A DNA stretch of 64,000 nt, from positions 19,879,753 through 19,943,752 of the forward strand of contig HG738138.1 of assembly GCA_000499405.2 (NCBI GenBank). The letters run 5' to 3'. Positions 11,993 to 24,500 of this stretch are shown in pieces. Every line of letters begins with the position of its first letter. Position 1 is the first letter of the stretch. This stretch comes from Onchocerca volvulus (Eukaryota > Nematoda > Chromadorea > Rhabditida > Onchocercidae). Below the pieces are notes generated by a model. The model ran no database searches, was not told the DNA's origin, and worked only from the letters and a program-made list of their open reading frames with translations. A program made the translations under genes and the position numbers.

Positions 11993-13590
11993 GTCATTCT
12001 GTGATGTTGAAAGATACCATTTGGTTAGCTTCACTGGTTGTTGTTTCTTTTTATAATTTTTTTAGTTTTATAATATCACTCTTTTAAGCTATTCATCAAT
12101 GTTTTTAGATGGTTGCGTTTGGCAGCAACTTTTGGAAGTTTTAAAACATATTTGTTAAAGACAATCAATCTTTTGATTTATCGTATGATTAAAAATACCA
12201 GAAATAACAGAACTTTCTGACGGTAAAAATTCCACTTATACACCACTACTCTGCATGAAATTTCACTTTCCATACAAAATCATTATTTCGTGCCATATTC
12301 AGTTTTAAAAAATCGTTTAATTTCACAAATGGAAAAATGAAAGTCGAATATCATTAATATGGTAAATCCATATGGAAATTGCTTACGTTCACCATCATAT
12401 TGATTATCGTTAACTTGAATCCTTTTTAAATATGGACCATTCTCACGATATTCATTTCTCATTTCATTAATGAATAATAAAATTCATTTTTACCTTCCTG
12501 ACCAACTTAAATAGTAAAGCCAAATAGCATATCTTAATCAATGAGCTTCTATGCTTTATCTGAAGATTTCAGTGCGCTATTTATCCTTATTTTTGGATGC
12601 GATATTTATTATATAATATGATATTTATTATATCATATGATGCCATTTCTTCAAATTGAATTTATGAATGTCAGGAGTGAATTTCACGATATTTTCTATT
12701 TTATTTTTTGAAAACCTTTATAATTAGAAATTATTTTTTGCTATTTATGCTCGTTAGCTGATAAAAATGTGGTCAAAAAACTTAGTAAGTTGAGTTAAAT
12801 TAAGTTGACTTAAAATTAGATAGACAAGATTTTTGGATCCTAGATAATTTTATTTTATCGAAATTTAGCTCAATTTTACCCTTCTTTTCATATCATATCT
12901 TGCTTACTACTTATTTTTCATCACGTCTTATCATAAAATTACATCGAACAACCAAAAAGCGTAAACTGTTGTTGAAGTGCAGGGCAACGAAAGAAGAAGA
13001 TTTATTTCATTAACTTTTTTTCAAACAAAATCTTCAAATAATATAATGCTATACTAAATAGAGAAGTCTGCTTAATGTTTGAATTTGAAGTACTGATGTT
13101 CTTCGAACAATAGCTCTTACAGTAACTTTTTGATGGTAATAAATTTATTGTATCTGGAAAAGCAAGTTACATGATAGTCTGCCGCATTAAAACCGAGAGA
13201 CCGAAGAAATCAATAATCTTAATTTTAAAAATATCGTTTATATTGCTTATATTTTTGCCAGAATCAGTTTTGATACAAATGTAACATACGATTAGCAACT
13301 CAGAAAAGCTTTGTAGCAAGCTAATTTTGGGGCAACTATTAAACGAATTATAGGAGTGTAATTAAGCCAGATCGGACCTCACGCCTATTGCTTGCCATAA
13401 TGCTGTATTTTTGGTCGCCGAGATGCCGCAAGGGATCATCGCAATCATGAATGCTGTTTATACCACTCACGTACATGAGTACATCTACTTCAATTTTGGC
13501 GACATTCTCGATCTCCTGTCATTGCTCAATTTATCCATTATCTTCATCCTTTACTGCTTGATGTTTTCTAGGTTAATTAAACTTATGTAA
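11764..13590 (+). pseudogene. DMSR/SRW-type FMRFamide peptide GPCR, broken
   Basis: Three well-separated pieces match successive parts of the nematode myosuppressin-like (DMSR) peptide-receptor family. Piece 1, from 11,764 after a CAG, encodes TM1 and the start of TM2 (IYSPVQGFICIVICTF, NLV.TLVLTRPNLR, VNCIL). It hits TAA at 11,894. The frame then shifts to continue with AICDISSMTSYF, which runs into a (TA)15 tract. Piece 2, about 12,827-12,996, is TM5 and loop 3 (SYHILLTTYFSSRLIIKL, then TTKKRKLLLKCRA). Piece 3, about 13,371-13,590, is TM6-TM7 (AVFLVAEMPQGIIAI, NFGDILDLLSLLN, IIFILYC) and ends in TAA. A possible TM4 start (RWLRLAATF) sits at about 12,110. The frameshift, the microsatellite inside coding sequence and the degraded middle indicate a dead gene. 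Its N-terminal exon was not found. Confidence 0.72.
11961..11990. repeat. (TA)n microsatellite inside receptor relic
   Basis: Fifteen uninterrupted AT units, located just after the TM2-like coding piece of the broken receptor. Confidence 0.9.
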
Positions 13591-15215
13591 AAATTTTTTT
13601 TCTGAATTAATTGAAAATGGCAATCTTTCTTTTTCTGATCATCCATCATGCAACTTTTGCGTAAATTGCCTAATTGACAACATTTTAAATAGTTTTAACT
13701 GCTTCAGATACAGAAAAACATTCTGGACAGTCATGCTACCAAAATATCTTTCCAGTTTGTTACATGTATTCTCAAGCTCATTTTTTTGAAAGCTATATTT
13801 TTAGATTTATTTCTATAGAAACAACAAATTAGAATTGTAAGAAACAAACATGCTTCAAATGGTTCAGTAGAGAGTATATTCGTGGCTTGGCAACATCAAG
13901 ATCCTAATTTTCGAAATTTAATAAATTGAATAAAATGGCGAGCTGTTACTGAACCTGCTACTTTTTTTGTATACTTCTTAAAGAAAGTTCGAAAACTAAA
14001 AGCATTCGATGCTCTTTTATAATGATTTTAAAAAATGATTGAAAATTGTTAAAAGATACTAAAATTCCAGACAGTTTAGCAGAAAAAAATCATCAGCATT
14101 GCTTTCATCAGAGATGCATTCTACGCAGAAGTGAAACATACCGTCGCCAGTAGCAGTAATTATAACAGAACAATTCTGAAAAAATCCTAAAGTAAACAGT
14201 TCAGTTAAATATGCCTCTAGGTATTAGATTCGAATTGTTTCGAAAAAGTCTTCAACTATAAAAATGAAATGATATTGAAATAATACGATAATTGAAATAT
14301 AGAAATAACTAAATTAATATTAAAACTTATATAATTTTTTTTCGGAGAGCAATTGGATTGCTAACCTGCATTTAAAATTATTATTAGCAACTGATTTTGG
14401 TGATTCAGGAAAAGAAAAATAATGCGTATGTTTGTTGGTAATTTGTTGGATAGTTCATTATCGGCCATTTCAGATTACCGAATATGAAAGGTTTTACGGA
14501 AAGGTATTCGATTATAAGTTTTGCGAGTGGAAGAAAATAATATATGATCTCGTGACCGATTTGTATGTTAATGGTTCCAAAATAAATTAAGCTAAAAATT
14601 GACTTAAAGAGTTTTTATCACAGCTCAATTTATGTTTTTTCATGAAATGAATTAATTAAATATAATTAAATCTGATTTTACAGCTTACAGTAACCAAGTT
14701 ACTATTTGGCCAATCTTCTAAAGATGACGTCTAAATGTAAGGACGATGAATGATTGAACTGAGCTTAGATACAGCACACAGATGGGTGTTCCACAGATAT
14801 CCCGAATATGTGATAGCCGTTCAGTAACACAACATCATGCGTTAAAAGTCCATAATGTCGTGGTATCTTGAATAGGACGTAATCTTAAAATAAAGTCGTT
14901 CACATAGTATTTATAATCATCTCCAGCAGAAGAGCAATTGCCAATTAAAACAAATTTGTTCAGCAAAGAGATTATTGTGTACAAATAAAGAAACATCAAT
15001 AATCAAGTACTGATTTGTCTAAGTTCAACAAATAAATGAGATGAATTAGATTGTAGCACCGAAAGTGATTTCCGTATAGATTTCCAGTCCAAGGTCACTA
15101 CAGCAGAGACTTTATTAGTGATAAAATTATGATAATTAGGTATAATCAGGTGGAAAGCTAAAGCCACAATTCTTTATATACATAATAAGATCATTGCAAA
15201 TAGGAATCCTTGCTC
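13591..15215. other. Intergenic, nothing recognised
   Basis: AT-rich spacer between the receptor relic and the secreted-protein gene. No exon chain, RNA gene or repeat that I can support. Confidence 0.4.
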
Positions 15216-16017
15216 TTAGATATTCGACTTTTTGATACTTTTGTCCACTTCCTCATCCTCACTGTAAATTTTCGCCAATTCTTTCAAGTTCGGACAGCAT
15301 ATGCCTGTAAACTAAGGCATTGCAACCTATCCGACAAAACTGAATGACAGACCTATTTCAATTAATATCGATGTCTACAAACAATTCTGCAGATAAAAAA
15401 ATTCAGATAATTTGGAAATTCATGAATTTCCAATACCGTTCTTAGAGAAATAAAAAAATTTAACAGATCTTTTTATGCTTAAACAATAGGTGGATTAAAA
15501 TAAAATAAAGGGTTAAATTGTTTAAACTTGAATTTTTCTCGAGAAGCTGATGCTTGACCATGTCTGCGTTACAACTATGTCACAAAGAGGAATGTAATGA
15601 ACAAGATGCTCCAGTGGTTTCGGAAAAGTGATTCAATCGCTTTTAGTATAAGAAATGTTTACTACACCTTTCTTTGAAGTAGAATCCATTGTTCTGTATT
15701 CACATCGGAATCCTTTCGGACAATTTTTGTCGCATGTATAAACTCCAATATCTGCGGCTAAGAGAGGTTTTTCACCATCACGACAGTTTGGAATTTCTCC
15801 ATCATAATCCAATTCTTCAGGTAATGGTACTGAAAAAATGGCCTGGTTTAATATAAACTTGATAGAATAAGAATTTAAATGAAAGCTCAGTTTTTATTGA
15901 TGTTGTAGACTTACTGAAAATTATCAAGTAGCGAGACTTACTTGCACTAATGGACACCACGAACAACAATCCTAAACACTGATAAAACATTGGGATAATC
16001 ATCAAGCGGGGTGCCAT
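15216..16017 (-). CDS. Small secreted six-cysteine protein, 108 aa
   Basis: Three exons, 16,017-15,942, 15,829-15,668 and 15,304-15,216, all with GT-AG borders and matching phases. The start is the first ATG and opens a signal peptide (hydrophobic core CLGLLFVVSISA) with likely cleavage near residue 25. The mature part has cysteines at 41, 58, 62, 68, 82 and 83, giving C-x16-C-x3-C-x5-C-x13-CC. The CP.GF.C core (CDKNCPKGFRCEY) and the final CC resemble a single lustrin/EB-type cysteine-rich repeat common in secreted nematode proteins. Downstream of the CC is a charged tail ending in KSNI. If the second exon were read on past its donor it would stop early and lose the CC pair, which is why I prefer the three-exon model. 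The protein is probably extracellular. Its function is unknown. Confidence 0.7.
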
Positions 16018-18004
16018 ACTGATTTATACCACTCGTTTAAGGACCGACTCTGCAAATTAACAATTTTTTATCATTAAATAGTTGTTCTGACGAATGCCGA
16101 TGGAAAGTGGTACGCATTGGGAGGATAAAGGAGAGGGAGGGGAATCATTCTTCCTCTTCTTCCTGGAAAATTTCTGTGAATGTCAAATACTGGAACAAAG
16201 GTGACATCTTAACGACCTCTTCATCTTCTTCCCCCTCCTTGCCTCTGACTCTTCATATTTTTTCTCCTACTTTCTCAGCATTGAAAGAATAAGTTCTACT
16301 TCTTTTTCTTGGAACTGTATCCAAAAACTGCCAAAATGAGGCTATAATTCTTATAAAATATGCTGAAATATTCGCTTCCATGACGCGATGACTATAATTA
16401 TCATGGATGATATTGGTGGTAACTATAATGACGATGATAAGATTCATAATGGTTGACGATGGTGATGGTGATGATGACGCTAATGATGATGATGATATCA
16501 ATTCAATGATAACAATGACGACGATGATATAATGATGATGATAATTTGAACTTCCTTTAATCATAGCAATGACAATGATTTGTTGTGAAAGTAATTTGTG
16601 AAAGGTTGTTTGTTGAAGATTGGAATTTGCTACAGATGATTTTGTTTTGTAATGAAGTCCTCGACATGACGAATTTTATTTGCCCCAACTACGGTACACG
16701 CTGAATTGATGAATATCGACAACACAATCGATAATTTGAACTTCCTTTAATGGGAAGGAAGTTATCTGAGGGTGTTGGGAATTGACAGGATTTGACGAAG
16801 GGTCTGGAAGTTGAGTTGGATATAGCTGATAATTTGGACTTATTTTTGATAGGAGGTAATTTATCTGAGGGTTTCTGGTGTTGGAATTGATAGAGTTAGA
16901 GAAGCATGAAAGTTGCTTATTCCATGTCACCACAGCAACACGCAGTTTACAATATGTTAATTATAGCGTAAAGTTCAAAAATTTGCTCATACCAAGATAA
17001 TTCTTTAACACAAAGATTTCTGATTATTTTATCATATCTATATTCCAAAAAATATTTTGGTTTTCCCGACAATGATGATGATGTTTGATATGATGATGGT
17101 AATTAATGGTCAGAGACAATTACGACCAAACAGAATGACCTTATTTTTATCAACACTTGATTTTCATGAAACCACTTTCCGATCCTTTAATCAATCAAAT
17201 CAGATTTTCATATCCTTTGATTATTTAATTCCGGTTCCTTTGTTTGAATGTCTGTCTGTCACCTTTCTCACAACTATTTCAAATGTCACAGCAATTTGTC
17301 GACAAAACTTTCACTTTTGAAAAGATTTAAAATGAAATTGCTGATAATGTTATTGTTACGATAATGATCACAGCGACAAAACAACCCTCACATACCTCAG
17401 CACTTCAAATGTTATGCAGTCAGGAACTGTCCCCTTTTAATTCATACAGAAAATAGGCTGAGATACGAGTTGCGAAAAACTTACATGTCTGTCAGGTTTG
17501 GAATTGTGTTGAAGTTGTTCTGGTAACTTGGTGCCGTCGACAAACGGCAGATGGTAATTGTGTTTGATATGATTTGTCCTACTGATTGATAATTATCTAA
17601 ACGTAAATTCCAGTATTAATTGACGGATAATGTAAAACATTCAGAAATTGAAGTTGATATTTCGAAATATGCGCATTTAAATTTAACTAGCATGAGGTAC
17701 AGAACAAGTTCTGCTGTCAAAAAATAATTCGTTATGGGATGTTGGCTGATTTATGTGAGATTACGCAGCATTTCAAAGCATCGCATAATATTGTCAGTAG
17801 ATGTTGCTATATAGCACTAATTGTTATCATTGTTATCACTTTGTCCAACACTTCATTTCTTAATTGTTAATTATTTTGATGTCAAGTGATGATTGATTTG
17901 TTTTGGTTTCGAGATTGTAGAGAATCATTTTTGACTGTTCAAATATGCGGTTTCAGAGCTTTAATAGATAGCAAAATAATTCCATTAACCTCAAGTTTCG
18001 GTCG
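16018..18004. other. Intergenic with GAT-rich and duplicated sequence
   Basis: Contains a GAT/ATG-rich stretch (about 16,385-16,540), another short one at 17,070-17,100, and a 21-bp word (GATAATTTGAACTTCCTTTAA) present at 16,540 and 16,730. Near the right end, TTTCAG at 17,951-17,956 lies 48 bp upstream of the glf-1 start and could serve as a trans-splice acceptor. That last point is inference. Confidence 0.4.
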
Positions 18005-20553
18005 ATGTCCAGTTTAAAAATCGATAAAGATTTCCGATTAGTAATCATTGGTGCTGGACCTACAGCAATCGGTATGCTGCATCGTATTTATTCCTTGATA
18101 ACAGAAGGAACCATATCGGAAGAGGATATACAGGTTATATCTTTACCTCTGTCTTTTGTTTCTTCTTTTTCAGTTTGGTAAACTGCTTCAAGAGACATCT
18201 GAAAATCCTTCCTAAGATACAACTTTGTTAATACCATATGACACTACACGGAGTGACCCAATGTATTGGTATTCACGTGATATTGTTTGTCATGCACTGT
18301 TTTATTCGAGAATGTTTCACTTACGAATATTTTATTTATTGTTTGTCTTTTAACATTGATTTATTTTTAGATCATCGTTCTGGAAAAAGAAAATGAAGTT
18401 GGTGGTTTGGCAAGATCAGTAACCGATAAGAAAGGATTTACATGGGACTTGGGTGTACATATTATGGGTAGATCGAAGTATCGAGAATTCGAGGAAGTTA
18501 TTACTTCTACTGTGAACAAATGGAATAAAGTTAGGCATTCTGTCAAGGTAAACTAGTACCAGTAAAAGTCGTTAGATATCTGAAAATTTTCAAAGAAATT
18601 ATAAAAAATTCAGAAGTTGCGAAAAAAACTCCAAGTTCTTGAAGTGAAATATTTTTTACTTATTTCCAGGTCGATTTAGCTCACCTATTCAAAAGCGAAA
18701 ATCATTTTAACAACTATGTACCCTATCCTGTTCAGCACTCTATCCCCTATTTTCCACCTACTGTTAGACAACAATGCATCAATGAACTGAAAGATTTGCA
18801 AGGCCTACCCATCAATTGTTCGAATTTTGCCGAATATAGTGCAAATATATTTGGAAATACATTGTTGGATATCTTTATTAGACCATACAATCGTAAGGTG
18901 AATTTGAATTTTGATGAATGATTATAGTTAATCACAAAATAATGTAATAAACAAATGTATTAATGTCTTAATTTAAAAAAAAAGAAATAGGATTACTGTG
19001 TTTGTTTCGGTATGGACAGTTGAGTTGGAAGAAATGAACGCATTTTGGGCATCGAATAGAGTACCAAATATTGATTTGCCTAGTACTGAATTACGCTGTG
19101 GACGAAGCCGGCAAGAACTTGAAGATGATCTTGGATCATCTGTGACGTGTTTCAGGTACGATTTAGATCTCACTTTTGATATAATGTCATTCCTTAATTT
19201 AGTTTAATCTTTAAATTTTAACTCTGAATTTTTACTTTTTTAGGTATCCAAGAGACTACAAAGGTGTGGGCAAAATTTGGAAAAAAATTGCTCAGCGATA
19301 TCCGAAGTCCATTTTTCATTTTCAAGAAAGAGTACGAAGAATTGATATTGAAGCAAAAAAGGTTTTAAAAAAGATTTTTTCTTTTTCTATATTTAATTTT
19401 TCCTTTTCATGGAATTCAATGTCAGTTCGTATAATTTGAATTAGTTGCATAATTATGTGCTTATTATATCAATGGTTATCATTATTTTTGATTTTACAGG
19501 TAATTACTGAAAATTTAAATTGCGAAACGCATTCATATGATTATAATGCTATATTATCTACCTTACCGATTCCAGAATTATCGAAAATCTCTGCAGCAAT
19601 TAGCGATGTTAACTTAAAATATTCCAAGGTTCTTTGTTTTAGAATAGTGCACTTTTAATAAAATTATCAATAAATAGTTGCTTTGTGAATTTTTTATTAT
19701 TTGTTCTTCTTTTTAGGTAATTCTTGTTGGTCTTGGTTTAAAGCATCCACAACGCGAATGGACTCAACTTGTAACATGGGCATATTTTCCATTACCTGAT
19801 ACCATTTTTTACAGGTTTGTAATAGACTCAAATATGATCACATTTTATCAAGTATAAATTTGTCATATATTTGCAGCAGTCATGTTCCAGATGCACTTTC
19901 TTGTCCAATTTCAACGATAAATTAACACCAGATTGCAATCAATTCTGGTCAGTTCTATGTGAGATTGGATTGAAAGCTGATGCAAATTTTGTGGAAGAAG
20001 AAGTGATAGTTGAAGTAATTGAAGGTTTGATCGTACTTGTTGTTTATTGAATCATATTTTTTTTTTTCGATTTTAGGAACAAATTTTTCATAACCATTCG
20101 TAAATTGTATTGTTGTTTCCTAGATAGATAAAAAATCCTTTTTAGTTCTTGTCAATTAGGGAATATAGCTAGTCGTTATAGGATTGAAACTCAAAGGCAT
20201 AATAGCTAATGATAACGAGATTGTTGACAAATGGTTGTATATTTTGCCATACGGATATCCTATTCCAACTGTTGACAGAGACAAGGAATTACAACGCTGT
20301 CATGAAGCGTTTCAAGTAAGTTCTTTCTCAGCAAACTTTTTTGTACTGTGTCAAATATATTCTAATTCCGAAATTTGCGAATTTAGAGAAAGTTCTTATT
20401 GTTATGGCTCTTCAGGCGCATAATATTTATTCTCGTGGACGATTCGGTGGTTGGAAATATGAAATATCGAATCAGGATCATTGTTTCATGATGGGCATGC
20501 AGTGCGCAGACTTCATTCTTTTTGAAGTTAAAGAAACATTGTATACTTTTTAA
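18005..20553 (+). CDS. glf-1: UDP-galactopyranose mutase
   Basis: Ten exons: 18,005-18,133; 18,371-18,547; 18,670-18,897; 19,010-19,155; 19,244-19,361; 19,500-19,628; 19,717-19,814; 19,891-20,024; 20,182-20,315; 20,416-20,553. The product is 476 aa, close to eukaryotic UGMs. The enzyme is a flavoprotein that converts UDP-galactopyranose to UDP-galactofuranose, the donor for Galf glycans. In C. elegans GLF-1 supports surface coat and cuticle. Visible motifs: FAD-binding [11 protein letters not shown] (residues 13-23) and [10 protein letters not shown]; the DLGVHIMG loop with the flavin-side His; [25 protein letters not shown] with the substrate Arg; and [11 protein letters not shown] followed by SNQDH near the C terminus. 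The gene converges on unc-120. One oddity is that the acceptor of the fourth exon reads TTTCG|GTATGG, lacking the AG. Every other join is canonical and in phase. The donor at 19,362 (GTTTTA) is weak. Confidence 0.9.
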
Positions 20554-21576
20554 TTTCGAAAATTTACGTATTTTATAAATCTATTTTTCTAAAAACCTTA
20601 CACTTTACTTTAACATTGGTAGATGCAAATATAATCGACTAGTATATTACAAGTTGTTTTACACTTCTGCAAAACAAGATGTTTTGTTAACAAAGGCACA
20701 AAAATAATTACACGAAATCAATCAATCAAAAAAAGCGAAATACAAAAGAACTAACCGTTTGTGCTTGTCATCGAGCCCTGCTGAAAAAACTCAAAAATTA
20801 TCAGATCCCTAGACTCATCGCAATGAAGAAATAAAATGTGGTACTTATCTAAAAACTGTTTTATAGTTTCAAATTTGCATGTTTTATAGTTTCAAATTTG
20901 CATTAAACAATGTTTCTAGAAGAACTCGTTGGGAAATTTACAAACTTCAGTTTTTGTAAAGTTTGGATTTTGAAAATTTGAATCCGTAATTCCTTCTAGA
21001 ATTACTTGCCATAAAGAAGATTTTTAATACCAAATATTCGGTAGCATTATATGCAGTACTCGAAGACCTTAACACTTACTACGTTTTTGTATGACACGCA
21101 CACACGAACAAATGACGTAATCAAAAACTACCATAGACAGCTTTGTAGAAAAAATTAAAATCAAGGTCATAATACATTGGATACAAATCACGATTGTTTG
21201 TGAAAGAACTTCAAATAAACATAGTAAAAGGTGTACAAATAAAAACATGTATTCTAATTGCAGCGTCAAAAGACTTGAAATATTCTTCTTTCTAACTTTG
21301 GTTCTTTTCCGGGCTAATGCTATCACTCTCATCCGATATTGTTTAGATTTTGACTCTACTTTATTTCTATTTATTTATTTATTTTTTTTTAATTAAGTTG
21401 ATTGCTTTTTGATCCCGAATTAAGTTCTGTTTTCCCATACTTAATTATAGGGAAAGAAATAGAATTTGCATTGCAATGTATCTTATCGACTGCCATGCAG
21501 TTTTTCAAGATTTCCAATGAAATTAGTTTTTATACTTTCAATTTTCGGTTTTATCGAGATGGACTGTTAAGATAGG
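20554..21576. other. Convergent intergenic region with a 23-bp tandem repeat
   Basis: Holds the 3' untranslated sequences of glf-1 (+) and unc-120 (-). A 23-bp unit (GTTTTATAGTTTCAAATTTG...) is repeated head to tail at 20,858-20,880 and 20,881-20,903. Confidence 0.5.
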
Positions 21577-24500
21577 TCAGCTGGAACGTTCACTGTTTTC
21601 TAACTGGGCTGCACTCAGTGCGGCTGTCGACATGATTTGCAAGAGGCTCTGCAAAAAGAAAATTATATACATACACATAAGCTAAGAACGAAATGAAATA
21701 AAAATAAGTTATACCTGTTGCAAGGTGAGCGAATTAATAGGAAACATAAATTGTGGACTAGTTTGTTGGTTATCGGAGGAATTGCTACCGCTACCATTGC
21801 CATTTGCGAATAGGGAATTACTATCAGTTCCTAAAATTGAATCAGTTTGCAAATTCAGCTCTTCATGTAACATTGGACGATTCACTTTTTCGAATTTTCA
21901 AATCTACTGAGAAATAGCAGCCCGCTTTTGATTTTATTGAATAAAAATTATCTTTAACCTTCGTCATTTGTATAAACCACGCCCTGAGGTATCTGATACA
22001 TGATTGCATTATTAGTTCCCGCCGTTGAAGCTGAATTCAAGCCTGAAAAATCATTCAACATAAGGATCACAAAATTTATTTTAAAAAATCTTGATTTTGA
22101 CCACATTCATTATTTTTTCATATCATTATAGGAGTTAAATTTAAAACCGATATCCAAAAGCAGATCACCTTATCCATGTTATCAAAGCTGAAGAGAAAAA
22201 AGAGAAAGGATAACTTATAAAGCACTATTGGCAATCGTTGAAATTCAGTTAGATATATTAACGAATGAGGATTACCTGGTAATAGAAACGGTGCAAGAAG
22301 CGGAAATGTTGCGGTAGCTTGGACATTGGCGTTGGTAACAATGTTACCAGTGGTACCGTTATGAGCACTATTATGATTATTATTACTATTATTGTTATTA
22401 TTATTATTACTATTACTATTATTATTATTATTATTAATGACGCTTCTAGTATCATGACTGTTGTTAATTTTTGCTTTGTTTCTTTGCAATTGTCGTTGAG
22501 CGGCCGCCACACGAAGCGCTTCCTTCAATGTCTGTTGTAATGATAACGAAGTCGCTTTTTCTGCAAAATGATTGTAATTAATGGTGATAATTGATAAATT
22601 AACAATCAATTTTTGCTTCATAGTTTAAAATGTCACGGTAAAGTAAAGTCGCAAGAACTGACATCGTAAAAAACTGCTTTTTGAAAAACGCATTGTTCTG
22701 AATGACCAATTGGCGAATCTCATTGGCGAATAAAGGTAGCTATATTCAACGACTTAAAACTTTCATGTGGAATACTGGATGCAGTACTTTTGCTTACTGC
22801 TAGTCTTTTACTAATATTTTAAGTTCCATATGAAATTTAATTTGAATCAGGGTTTCGATCCTATTTTACTAAACAGTATACGTTCACTAATAAAATTTCC
22901 CGCCCCTCACTATAATTTTTGTTTTATGATAAAAGATTGCATTTTTGATGAGCGATGCATCGATTAGTCTATCCAATTAATCCATTCTTTTATTTAATCT
23001 CTCTATCCATTCATCCTTCCGTCGATGTTTGCTGGGGTACAGTGTCCACAACTTGACAGCAGCTGTCCAGATTTGGTCTCTGAGTGGCCTTCTAGAGATT
23101 TTAGTCGTTCGCTTCTCTTCTCTTCACCAAATATATCACAAAATAAACGGAAGTAGACCGAAAGTTTGTTACAACAGTGGCTGCTACTATTGCTACTACC
23201 AATTTCAGTTTTCTTCTCTCTCATCGATTCGTAAATTTCTCGCCACAAATATCGTCACTTTCTCTCCTTTACTTCTATTTGCAGACTTAGTTTCCGTATA
23301 TATCGTGCGCAGCATTACAGCCGTTAAAATCCCATTTATATGTGCCATTAGCTAAATGATCTAAAGGAACAACTGTCGCTGACCTCCACGATGAACTTTT
23401 GAAGGAGGAAGAGGAGTAATAGAATGGAACTGAATGACAACTGTTACTTCATTTGATGAACCACCATAAAGGGTCATCGAGTTACTTAGTTAGTGATAGT
23501 TCCCGTTCTTTTCTCCAGGTCATATCAGAATAATTAATTTTGATTTTATATAAATGAGACGAAAAGCTTAAAAAATTAAAATTGTGCGTTACTGCCTTTC
23601 GTAAATTAAGTTTCCATTTGTTCATCATTTATCATATTTCATAGCTCCATAATAGTTCAAGATTTACCAGATACTTACGGAGGCAAGAAGTTTGAAATTA
23701 AGGGAACGGTTCCAATTAAGTAATTATTGAATGATTTCTTTATTGAAACATTCTGACCTTTTTCTTTGTCAGCTTCGCTTTCTTCCATGATGGCGTCATG
23801 ACTATCGACGCTTTCCGATTCACCGCCATCGGAATTTTCCGCTTCTTCTGGATTGCAAGTCGGTGAAGCAGCTATCATTGCGGGATGTACCATTGTTGGT
23901 AATTCGGGACACTATAAACAAAAAGCATTTTTCATTCACATATCGAGAATGATATGAATTAAACGGTGAATTGTGATTGATAGTTGCAGTTTCGGAAGTA
24001 AATTAACTCAGATGAATTGGATTAACTTTCAAAAATTATGCATCAGATTACATAATTTTTTGTTAAAATTGACCTTTAAAACGTTTTTGAACTATCAAAA
24101 AGATTTTTCAAGCCAGAGGACAGTTTTTGTTTCAGTATTGGAAATTGAGCAAGTAAATTCTCATTTGAAAATTTGCATTGAGTTACAAAGTTTTCCTAAT
24201 TAATATGGATATAGTACAAAGTTTTGAGTGGCTAGTGATTAGTTCATTTGGATTATTGGCTTAATTAATGTCATCGCAAATTAAACTGGTCCCTTTTAGA
24301 ATTTTACAAATACAAACATCAGGATGGGGTGACATTAGTGGCAGTAGTAATATTGATGACAGTAGCTGTTGAGAGGGAGCCGATGAAATTTACCATCTTC
24401 AGCTGCAAGAAAGAGCTACAACCGCTGCCACTGTACTACTCAGACTAGTTTTCAACAGGCGGCTTTGAAGCTCCAAATTTGTACAATGAATGAAGAGAGA

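Noticed and set aside
22258..22540. Ile/Val-rich open frames on both strands
   Set aside because: Shadows of the AAT/ATT tract that encodes the UNC-120 Asn run.
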